Positions 9,271 to 21,600 of a stretch of DNA of 64,000 nucleotides are shown piece by piece. Both the position numbers and the translations under genes were made by a program. How positions within the stretch are numbered: the first letter of the stretch is position 1; every line of letters starts with the position of its first letter. The stretch is taken from NCBI GenBank assembly GCA_903828245.1, contig CAIKLP010000037.1, positions 1 to 64,000 of the forward strand. Direction: 5' to 3'. This DNA is from an uncultured bacterium. GTDB taxonomy: Bacteria > Bacteroidota > Bacteroidia > Sphingobacteriales > Sphingobacteriaceae. Under the pieces are notes generated by a model that ran no database searches, had not been told where the DNA came from, and saw only the letters and a list, made by a program, of their open reading frames with translations.

Positions 9271-9290
9271 TAAGCATCAATAAGCATCAA
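9271..9290. repeat. Tandem 10-base repeat (two copies)
   Basis: The unit taagcatcaa occurs twice head-to-tail, with a partial third echo just before it. It lies in the non-coding region between mnmG and the giant gene. It could be an iteron-like or regulator site, or simple slippage. Confidence 0.4.
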
Positions 9291-9632
9291 AAATTACCCC
9301 AACAAAACAAGCACTTACACCCTTTCATAGCACAAAAATTTTTCAGATAAAACACCTTGATTATTCAATTCCAATTTTGCTCAAAGCCAGCGTAAATAAT
9401 ACTTTAAATGCGCAAAAAACTATTTATAATGATTCTAAATAACAAAAAAACAAAATATTTCTACATTTCTTTTTCTTCTAAAATTAAGGGAGGGTTAAGT
9501 GAAGATTAAATAAATAAAAAAAAAATTTTGCTTTAAGTATTTTTTTTAATAGATTGCATTTCCTATTGTCCCTAAAAGGCTCCAGGAAAAACCGAAATAA
9601 CCAAAAAAAACAACATATTAAAACTAACGTTT

Positions 9633-12600
9633 ATGAATTTAATTTCTACTAATGTAAGCCGTGTTAATGAACACAAATCAAACATTTCACAAGCCCTCAA
9701 AAGCTTTGTTTATAATTGGTTGCTAGTATTAACATTTCTTTTTGTTGGAGTGTCTAACATCCAAGCGCAAACATCTATTCTCATCAATCCAACAACAGAT
9801 GGTGGGTTCAATTCAGGAACCACCTTTGCGGATAATGGTTGGACGGTATCCAACTCAGCAAACAACCCTTGGGTTGTTGGTACAGGAATTGGCGCTTCAC
9901 CCGGAACAATATCTGGAACAGCAGCATACATTTCAAACAACAACGGTGTTTCGGCTAGTTATACACCGGATAACAATGCTACAAATTATTTTTATAGAGA
10001 TATAACGGTTCCTTCGGGAAAAACAAACATTCAACTAAAATTTGATTGGATTTCTAATGGTGAAAGCTCTTATGATATGTGGCAAGTCTTTATTGCCCCA
10101 ACAAGCATAACCCCGGTCGGTGTTGCTGCTCATCCCGGTTCTGGAACAACTAATGTACCAGCGGGAATTGCTGGCGCCACATTTCTTGCATTCGGACAAA
10201 CACAAACTACAGTCCAAAACGCTTTTATTCAAATTCCCACAACTTATGCCGGAACAACATTTAGGTTAATTTTTTCTTGGAAGAACGAAACTTTCGGTTC
10301 CGATCCCCCAGCAATAATAGATAATATTTCCTTAACTGCTACGCCACCTCAAATGTTTACTGCTATCTCTAGTGGCCCCTTTACAACAGCTTCTACATGG
10401 GATAAAAATGCAGTACCGGGCCAATTAGATAGTATCAAAATTGAATCAGGCATAACAGTTACTGCAAATGCTTCTGCTTCTACAGTTGCTTATGCTGAAA
10501 TTGGAGGTACATTAACTTATGCTACTACCGCAACCTCTTTTAGCACCACAGGTGGTTTTACGGTTAATGCTACCGGTGTGGTAAATGCATTTAATTTAAC
10601 CACCGGTAAAACATTAAACGTGGGTGGTAATTTAATTAATAATGGATCAATTGATCTTTCAAAAACAGGAGCAACCTTAGTTTTAAATAGCGTTGCTACA
10701 ACAACATCCATCACCAATGCAAATGCGATTACAAATGGTAGTACCAGCGTAACCTTGGCTGTAGCCAACCCACTAATAGTTGTTGGGCAATATATTTCCG
10801 GTAATGGTATTGCGCCATTAACCACCGTTTCAGCAATAAGTGGAACAACTTTAACCTTGTCTCAAGCAGCCAACCAAACACAAGTATCCGCTACTACATT
10901 ATCATTTGGTGGTGTTCAAGAAGCGAATGGTACGGGTTCGTTTGTGACTGGTGTAATTCAAAACTTAACATTTAATAATACAGCGCCCTATAATCTTATT
11001 AATTGGAATCTTTCCAATTCTGTTATTGGTACAACACTCACTTTTACAAAGGGTAGGGTTGCCTTGGGATCTAGCAATAGCATGACTGTAGGTACAACAA
11101 CAACATCAACCGGAACACTAACAATTAGTTCCTTAACAGAAGGCTTTACTTCGGGTAAATTTATAAAATGGTATGCCGCAACCGTTACAGGTACAGCATT
11201 TACAGCCGCTACATTACCATCGGTTATTGGCGATACACGAATGCCATTTGTAACATTAACAGGAGATTCTCGTCATGCATATTGGACTAGAGCTTCTTCG
11301 CCTACACCTACAACCGGTAAGCTCTCTTGTGTTTATTCTGCCGCAACAACATTAAGTAACACTTCTGTTGCAGACGCCACTATTATTACAACACAAGCAA
11401 CACCATCAATTGCTAATGCTATTACTTCTGGTAGTACAACAGTTACATTGGGTGCTCCAAATGGTTTAATTGTTGTTGGTCAAACAGTTACAGGAACGGG
11501 TATTGCTTCTGGAACTACGGTATCTGCTATCAGTGGTACAACATTAACCTTATCACAAGCGGCAACAACTTCTAGTACATCAACCGCGGTTACCCTAACA
11601 TTTACTTCTCCATATTCTGTAGGTAAGAAATACGATGGCAACTGGACTTTTTCTACAGAAAGTTCGAATATGACCGCAACGGGCATGAACTTGTTGTTGT
11701 ATGGATACAATGCATTTAATATTATTAATGGAAATACACGTATTATTAATGGTTCGGGTATTATTGGTACAACTTCAACACATCAAGCGGGAACAGCATC
11801 ACCTTTGTTAACAGCAAGAAGATTAAATATTCCTTTAATCACAGATTTAACAGCCTCTCCGGTAACATTAGCGTTAGCATCTGCAGACGTACCGGTAACT
11901 TCTGTATCTTCTGGAGATTGGAATACAGCTGCTACTTGGAGTAATAACGCAGTTCCAACTTGTACCGATGCGGTTATTATTAATCCATTGCACAACATTA
12001 CATCAACCTCTTCAGGAAACTTAGCTGCTAATATTACTATTAGTGCCTTAGCCTCGTTAGAATTAAGCTCGGGTAGTTTAACTGTTGGCTGTGGAACAAA
12101 TAATATGTTTGTAAATAACGCAGGTAAACTAACGGTTTCTGCGGGTACGCTTACAATTAATGGTAACTTAAATAATATAGCAGGTTCTACCATTAACCAA
12201 TCGGGTGGTAATATCATCGTTGATGGTAATGGAGGAAATGTATTAAACTCAGTTGCTACTGGAACTCCTTTAGTATGGTTCCAAGCGGGTGGTGGTACGT
12301 TTTCTCAAATCACCAACACTTCTGGTACGGTAGCTGGTAGTCCAAATGTCACATTGGCAGCAGCAAATGCAAATATTCAGGTTGGTCAAACCGTAAATGC
12401 TACAAGTTATTTCCCAGCAGGAACAACTGTTGTTTCTGTAAATGGTACAGCATTAACGCTGTCTCAAGGTGCATTAGGAACTAATGCATTTGGATGTACT
12501 TTAAACTTCTGGCCTACCAACCTTATTAACTTAACGGGTGGTAACTTAACAGTTGTGGATGGACACATTGGAACAGCAACTGCCGATAGAGCATTAACAT

Positions 12601-15600
12601 ATTCTGGTTCTGGATTACCAAACCCAAATGTTACCACAAACCATACAATTCAATTTGGTAATGGTACCTCAACAGATTTAGCAAGCACAAACGGGTTTGC
12701 AATTTCACTAGGATCACGCTTCGCCTTTGGAAATATGATTGTGAATACCACTTCAATGTATCCATATGCTACTCAAGCAACTTCATCTGCAGGAGTAACT
12801 TCTGGGTCTACAGCAATTACATTATCTGCAACCAATACAAGTATATTAGTTGGTCAGGGTGTTTCGGGTCTAGGTATAGCACCAGGAACAACGGTTTCTG
12901 CTATTTCAACAACAGCGTTAACCTTGTCACAAGCAGCTACCGCAACGGTGGCAGGCGCTCAAACATTATTATTCTTAACCCCAGCAATGGTTACTTCGGG
13001 CACAAATGCTGGTCCTGTAATCAGGGGTGACTTAACCATTACAAGTGGTGAATATAGAATCGCTTCGGGTACTACTTGGGTTGGTGGTAATATTGTAAAC
13101 AATGGCATATTAACAACGATTGGAGTCTTAAACATGGGTGAGGTTACTTACCTTAACCTAGCAACACCAACCGTTACTCGAAATACAGCAAGCATATCAA
13201 TTGGTGGTTCTGGTTTGTTTAGAAACTTATTACCATTAACAACGGCATTGCCTACTGCAAACTTTGCAAGCTTAACCATAAATAATTCAAATGATAATGG
13301 AGTAAGCTTAGCTTCTGCAGCATCATTATTATCCGGATCAAATACAGGTACAGTATCTGGTACCTTAGTGCTTAATGGTAACATCAATACAAATGGTGGA
13401 ACATTAGCATTGGGAACGGCAGGGCCAAGCACTATAGCATTGCCAACTCCAACCGTACCAACCGCAGGTACTTTAACAATTACCTCTGGTGGTATTACAC
13501 CAGGAGGTAAAATGAGAAGATATTTAACCCCTACCACACTTACTACAACCAGCACAAATATGTTTGCGTTGGTATCAGGTACAAACGTAAGAAATGTGGC
13601 TATGTCGGTAAGTGGTACTGGTACACAAGTTGCGGGATGGTTGGAAGCGGGACATGCCGATACAGCAGGTTTGGTTGCTACTAATAACATTGAGCTTGGT
13701 TTTACAGATTCAGCCGCAGTTACTACTGCGGGTTCTGCATCTGTTGTTTTATATGTTGCAGATTCAAGAATTTTAGTTGGACAAACAATTTCTGGCCCAG
13801 GTATCGCAACAGGTACATTAGTATCTGCTATTTCAGGTACAAACCTAACATTATCTCAAGCAGCCACAGCTACAACAGCGGTTAACGTTCCTTTAACTTT
13901 TGCAGGATTTACGAATGATGCAATATCTAGATCGAACTGGACTTTCGCTACAGGTGGTGGTTACAGTGCAGGTACACTTAAATTAAATGTTGGGTTAAAC
14001 GCTACAGGTTTATTCCAATCAACAGCTTTATCAAAAACATCTCCTCGTGCTATTCAATTAATTGGTGCGGTAGGAGTACATGCAATTGCTACGGGTTCTG
14101 GAGCTAATCCTGTTGCTAATAGAGCAAACTTAACTTTAGCAAACTTAACAGCGGCACCGTTCTATGTGGGTGGTGGAACTGCAGATATTCCTTGGATTTC
14201 AGTTGCTTCTGGTGATTGGAACAACGCAGCTACCTGGAATAAAAATTCGGTTCCTGCATGTACAAACTCAGTAATTATTAATCAGGGGCACACCGTTACT
14301 GTAAATAGTGCTGGTAATTTTGCAAAAGAAATCGTAGTTAATCCTACGGGCACATTAGTTAATGCATCTGGTTCATTACAAATAGGTTGTACCTATAATA
14401 ACAACTTCATGATTAACAATGGTACTTATACCATGAATGGTGGTACCCTGAAGATTAATGGAAGTATGTTACATAATGCAAACTCAATATTTAATCAAAC
14501 AGCGGGTGATATCATCATTGATGGTAACGATAGTGGTTTTGTTGCTCGAAGCGTACCTACGGCTGTTAACATTTTACAATTAAATTCTGAATTAGTTTAT
14601 TTAACAGGAGGAAAAATTACCATTACAGATCCACACGCAGCTAATGGTTCAACAGATTTTGCATTTATTTATAATAATGCAACGAGTGGAAGCACAAATC
14701 TAAATAACATACGCTTTGGTTTAAATCACACAATTCAATTTGGAGACAGTTTATCGACAAACCCGGGTGGTAATATTAGAGGTTTCTACATTGCAACTAA
14801 CTATTCTTCAAGAAACGTTGCCTTTGGTAAAGTAATTTTAAATACAGCTCCAGGATTAAATAGAAATGGGGTTTCATTTTATAACTCTACATCAGCAGTA
14901 TTATCAGATTTAGTAGTTAAAAAAGGAAACCTAAAATTATCTGGTACGCTTCGAGTAGCAGGTAATATCATTAATAATGATACTATTTCTACATCGGGTA
15001 CTCTTGCATTAAGTAGATATATAAATGCTGGAGATTCTGTGGTTACCACACCTCAAACAATTAGCGGAACAGGAATATTTAGAAACCTAGATAATCCAAC
15101 AACTTTCACGGCTGGTTTAACAAACCTTACAATCAAGAATAATAATGCAACTGGTGTAACATTAAATGTACCTATTTCTGTAAGTGGTACATTAACATTA
15201 ACATCGGGTATTGTAAACACAAGCAATACAAACCTATTAAGATTAGGAACTGCAACTCTTGCGGGAACATTAAGCTTCCCTACAACATTAACTGCTTTGA
15301 CATATGTTAATGGTCCATTTGCAAGAACTTTTGCGGCAAGTAGAACTGCTGCGGGTAATTCTTCAGCTACATTGTTCCCTGTAGGTAAAGGCGGATCTTA
15401 TATTCCTATGTATTTAGATCCTACCACCGCATCAACAGGAGCGGTAATTATGCAATCGGAAGCATTTAATACTAATGCGGGTACACCAGGACCTGGAGTT
15501 ATAGCGAGCACCTTGTCAACTACACATTGGGAAACTTCTGTGTTAGACGGACTTACAAACTTTACAAGTTCACATGTTGGATTAACGGGTTTAACATCGA

Positions 15601-18600
15601 TGCTATTATCGAATAAAATCTTACAATCTGCAACAGGTGCAGGTGCTTATGGTGCAATTATACCATCAACTACATTTACTGCGGGTGTTGCTCCAGAATT
15701 TAATATATTAACAACAAGTGGATCACAAATTTTAGCAGCAGATTATTTAGGTAATTTTGCATATGCTGATTTAACGGTATGTACAACCCCAACCACGCAA
15801 CCGTCAACCTTGACATTCAGTCAGAAAGGCGCTAACTCAGTTAGGGGGACATTTACAGCATCAACAGGTGCTTCTAACTATTTAGTAGTTGCGTATCCAA
15901 AAGACTCTTCAATAACCCAACCGGTAGACTATAAAACCTATTCGGCAAATGCTATATTGGGCAAGGGTAAAGTCGTTGCGGCATTAACACATCCTGTTAA
16001 TACATTTTATATGTCTAATTTAACGGCTGCAACTACTTATAAACTTTATGTTTATACTTATAATAATACCGCATGTTATGGTCCAGCTTATAATATTACT
16101 AACCCATTATATGATACGGTTAGAACAGCTACCACTCCAACAACTGCCCCTAATACATTAGCAGCAACAGCTATAACCAATACAGGTTATACCATAACTT
16201 GGGACGCGGATTCTATATCAACTTTTGAATTAGATTTATCTACAACTAGTGATTTCTCAACCTATGTAACTGGATACAATGCAAAAGCATTGCCTATAAG
16301 CACAAGATCAGAAACCTTTACAGGTTTAAATGGAAGTACAATTTACTATGCACGTATCAGGGCAATAAATGCGGGTGTGTATAGTAACCAATCTGCTTCA
16401 TTATTAACAACTACAGATTGTAATGCATTACCTGCTTCTGTATTACCATGGACTGAAGGTTTTGAAAACCAGACTTTGTACACCTATAACACGTTCCCTT
16501 CTTGTTGGAAAAGCACTGCATCTGGAACATATGCAACTTCTGCTTGGTATTTAACTACTACAAATCCTAATTCGGGCACCAAGGCAATAAGGTCAGTTTA
16601 TAATACAAATTCATGGGCATTTACCCCACGATTTGCATTAACAGCTGGTGTTGCTTATGACTTTAGTTTCTTCGTTAGGGCTTATTATGGTTATATGAAT
16701 TTGCCATTGGGCGTATATGTTGGAAAACAAGCAAATGCTGCATCAATGACTGATACCCTAGCCACAATTAGCAGTGTGAACAATTTAGTGATGGAGCAGA
16801 AAAAATACATATTTGTACCTGATACAACAGGAGAATACAGTTTTGGTATTAATACAGCTAATCAAACAGCGGGCACAAGTACATTTGACTATTATTCATT
16901 TGATGATTTTAAAGTAAATGTTACGCCATTACTAACTTATGATTCGGCAAAAGTAGTTGCAGCGCCTATTACATCTGTAACGCCAAGCACAACCAATGCA
17001 GTTGTTGCTAAATTACGTGTCTATGTTTCTGGTAATGCTCCTACACAACCTTTAAACGCAACTTCAATTACTGTAGGTACAACTGGAACTACCAATAGAA
17101 ATGATATAAGCAACCTTAAGGTTTATTATTCTGGTAATTCAAGTAACTTTAATAATTCTGCAACTCAATTTGGTTCAACTATAGCTGTTCCAACTGCAAA
17201 CAATATTGTTACGGGTACAACTAGCTTAAGTAATGGCGATAATTATTTCTGGGTTACTTATGATGTGAAATCTACCGCAACAGTAAATAATTATATTGAT
17301 GCAACCATTAGATCAATTACTACAAACGCAGTAGCAAGAACACCTATAGATACGGCAGCGGTTGGTAATCGTTTAATTGAGGCTCCAATGACCTTTATTA
17401 GTTCTACAGTAACACAAGTAAATACTTCTTCTGTTGAACAAAATGCTAAGAAAGAAGAAATATTAGGAGTGAAAGTGGTAACATCAGCAACTGGTGGTGC
17501 TATTAAATTTAACGGTTTAGATATTGGTACAACAGGAACAACATCGTTAACAGATATCAAAAATATTAAATTATACTATACAGGAAATAGTGCAACATTT
17601 GCGACCACCACACAAGTTGGTTCAACAGTAAGTACTGTGGGTTCAACAAACACGATTACAGATGATGTATTTTTAACAAATAACACCAACTATTTCTGGT
17701 TAACGTATGATATCGATTCGTTAGCTACATTAGGTAACGTAGTAGATGCGGAAGTGCCAAACATTTCAATTGACGGAATCGTTAGAACACCTTCAACTAC
17801 TGCACCAAATGGAGCAAGAACAATTCGTGCAGCATATTGTAAATCTAATGCAACCAGCACCGCAGATGATGATATTGGAAATGTGACCATTTCTAGAAAT
17901 GGAGTTGATGTGTTGAATAATGGTGTTGCTACACCATTGTTAAATAATTCGACTTCAATCAAAACATATTCTGATTTTACTAAAACTGTGGCTCCGGTTC
18001 AATTATTAAAATCTGGTGTTTATAATTTCTCTGTTAGTCAAATTAACTCCGGATCTTATTATTCAACAGGAAGAGCAATATATATTGACTACAATGATGA
18101 TGGGGATTTCTTAGATGCAAATGAAAAGGTGTTTCAAACAACCGCAACAATATCGCCTGCTGGAACACCTTCTACAGGACAGTTTACGGTACCTTGTGAT
18201 GCGGTTAGCGGTTTTGCAAGAATGAGGGTGGTTTTGATAGAATCAACTGCAGCTCCAGCTTCATGTGGTACATATACTTGGGGTGAAACAGAAGATTATA
18301 CCGTTCAATTAATTCCATCAAAAAGAGCTTTTGTAAGTAGTAACACTTCACAAGACACCACATTAATTTCTGCTGGTAGTGTGGATGAAAAAATCGTCGG
18401 CATACCAGTTGTTACTTCGGGTTGTGGCGATAGTTTAATTGTTTCAAGCTTTAGCTTTGGAATTGGACAAACTACTGCAGCGAGTGATATCTTAACAGCA
18501 AAATTATATTATACCAATTCAATCAATAGATTCTCGACCGACTCATTGTTTGGTTCAACATCGGTAACTGGTAATACCTTTACTATTACAGGTTTGAAGA

Positions 18601-21600
18601 GAATGGCAACTGATACAAGTTGGTTCTGGTTAGCATATGATGTCAAACCAACCGCAGCGGTGAACAATCAAATTGACGCATCTGTTACAAACCATACAAT
18701 TAATGGTGTTGTAAGTAGTCCATCAGTTCAAAGTCCAGCAGGTTTTAGGGTTATTGCACCACCTGCAACTTATATATCTTCTACTGCTTATTCACAAATG
18801 ACATCTGATGTATATCAGGGTACGAAAAGAAATGTGATGTTGAGGGGTGTAATTAGAATGAGTGGTGGTTCTCCGGTAGCATTAAATTCTATGGATTTCA
18901 ACACAACAGGTAGCACATCGGCGAATGTTGATGTTGACTCAGCAGAAGTTTGGTTCTCTTCAGATTCAACAACATTCTCTCAAACACTTACTAACAGATA
19001 TGGCTCTGCATATTTAAATCCTAATGGTAGCTTTACAGTATCAGGGTCTAAATTATTAAAATCTGGCGCCAATTATTTCTGGTTAACTTACAGTATACCA
19101 ACAACAGCAACAATAAATAATTTATTAGATGCTGAATTCACATCATCTAATATTGCAAACAGTGTAAAAACCCCTACTTTATCGGCACCTGCAGGTTCTA
19201 GAACCATTAAAGCGCCATATTGTGACTCATATGCTTTAGATGTTGATGATGAGGATATCGGTGGGGTGGTATTTAGCACAATTGCTACTGGTACTGATTT
19301 TACACCATTATCTAATATATTATCGGTAAATACCTATACTAACTTTACATCATTGCCAGCTGCTCCTGTTCAAAAAAGGGTGCCTACGCCAATAACAGTA
19401 TATATTATTAATTCATCAGCATTCTCTTATACAACATCGGTTAATGTGTTTATAGATTACAACCACAATTCGGTATTTGATTTACCTGGTGAGAGAGTTG
19501 CGCAAAACGTGCTGGCATCAGTTGCATCGGGTGGTTCTAGAAACTTTACCGCAAACATTAACATTCCAATTACTGCAATGTTAGGTGAAACCAGAATGAG
19601 GGTTGTTGCTGTTGAAACTTCAACTGCATTATTGGCTCCTTGTGGAACATATACTTGGGGTGAAACAGAAGATTATGTTGTAAATATTTTACCTCCTCCA
19701 CCAGGCGATTGGTATAACCCAGTATTTACTTCTGTAACATCAACTCCAAATGGAAATGCATGTTTAGCAGTACCACATCTAATTACCGCAGATATTACAG
19801 ATTCATCTGGAATATATCCTCCAACAATTAGATATGCAGTTAATGGTGTTAAACAAGCTCCAATAGGCATGTCAAGAACAGGTGCGACAACATTTGTTGG
19901 AACAATTCCTACTTACGTAAATCAATCAATTGCATACGATATTTATGCAACGGATAGTAGTGCTAATCAAAACTTTGATAGTTCTGCAGTATTTACTTAT
20001 ATCGATCAATACTTAAGTGTTTATGCAGGTGAAGATGAAATAGGAACTATAGGTTCGGGTACAAAACTTACAGCATACTCAAACTTATTAAATAGTATGA
20101 GAATCACAGAAGTTAACCTTTATGGTTATTATGGAACAGGTACACAAACGGTTTATCCTCCATATTTGAATACTACGACATTAAAAGATGATAACGTAGA
20201 GATAACCAATATGGGTTCTGTACCAATGAACTTATCAGGCTTTACATTCCAAACTGTGGGGGCAAATGTGAATACATTAGTATTCCCTGCAGGAACGATT
20301 GTTATGCCAGACTCGGTAGCAGTTATTAGAATGGCATCTGGAACACCAAATCCACTTTATAATTACTTTACAACTGCTGGTTTTGGTCCTAGTTCGGGTT
20401 CTGCAATGGGCGTGATTTTAAAAGATCCTAGTGGTGTAATTATTGATGCAATTGCATTGAACACCTATACATTCCCAAGTTCAACAGGTGTAACTTCTGC
20501 AGATTGGAGTGGAGCAGGTATTAGCAGTCCATCAGGTCAAGCCGGACCATCATTATCAGGTTCAGATAATAATACAGCAACCAATTGGCTACCTTCTGCA
20601 ACACTTACAACATCAATGGGTTACAAAAACACAGGATTGGTTTCAGTAGCTACTCCTACAGTTACTTGGACAGGTTCGCAATTAGGCGCACCAATGACAG
20701 GGGCCCAAATTATGACACCAAACTATACAAGTTTTGGAACCTATACATATGTAGCAAGTTTATCTGATGGAACTTGTACAGCTACAGATACTGTTAAAGT
20801 AACCGCTATTACACCATATGTAATTAATTTAGGTGCAAACACAGCAATTTGTCCTGGTTCAGCAATAACATTAGATGCTGGAGTGCTTACAGATGCAACC
20901 TATTTATGGAGTACTGGTGCAACAACGCAAACAATAAATGTATCAACAGCGGGCACTTATTCTGTAACTGCAACTTCTGCTCTTTATGGAAAAACTGCAA
21001 CAGATACAATTGAGGTAACAATGGGATCGTTCCCAATCAAACCATTCGGAGCCGATACAACATTCTGTAGAAATGGTTTATTTGTATGTGATGCATTAAA
21101 TCCGGGTTCAACATACCTATGGAGTAATGGAGCTACAACGCAAACAATAAACGCAACATTAGCAGGAACATATTCTGTAAGAATTTCAAGTGCAGCAGGT
21201 TGTGTAACGATGGACACAATGACCTTGAGTTACAAAACAGCACCAGTGGTTAATTTAGGTGCAGATGTTTCAATTTGCCCAGGTTCAAGTGCAACTTTAG
21301 ATGCGGGAAATCCTGGATTAACCTATCTATGGAGCACTGGAGCAACTACGCAAACAATTGTAGCTACAACAGCCGGACAATATATAGTTACCGTATTTGG
21401 AACAAACGGATGTTCTAGTAATGACACCTTAACTTTATCGTTAAAAGCTGTTCCAGTAGTTAATTTAGGAGTAGATCAAAACATTTGTACAAGTGATACC
21501 ATTACATTAAATGCTGCTAACCCTGGTGCTACCTATTTGTGGAGTACAGGTGAAACTACTCAAACAATTAGTGTAAACTTAGCAAACACTTATTCGGTGG

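Larger units (their letters stand above)
8831..9632. other. 802-base non-coding region between mnmG and the giant T9SS gene
   Basis: No credible open reading frame, tRNA or rRNA is seen here. The left 310 bases hold a mnmG promoter element and three parS-like 16-mers, each entered separately. The right 400 bases are very A-rich and C-rich on the plus strand and include a tandem 10-mer at 9271-9290 and a ten-base A run near 9517-9526. The promoter of the 12.6-kb gene at 9633 must lie here, but I could not find a confident TTTG/TAnnTTTG pair. A replication or segregation role for the left part is inferred from the parS-like sites. Confidence 0.5.

Noticed and set aside
10517-21217. Several antisense frames of 63-180 codons inside the giant T9SS gene
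   Set aside because: They are Val/Ala/Pro-rich reverse readings of Thr/Ser/Asn/Gly repeats and lack starts, signals or motifs of their own.
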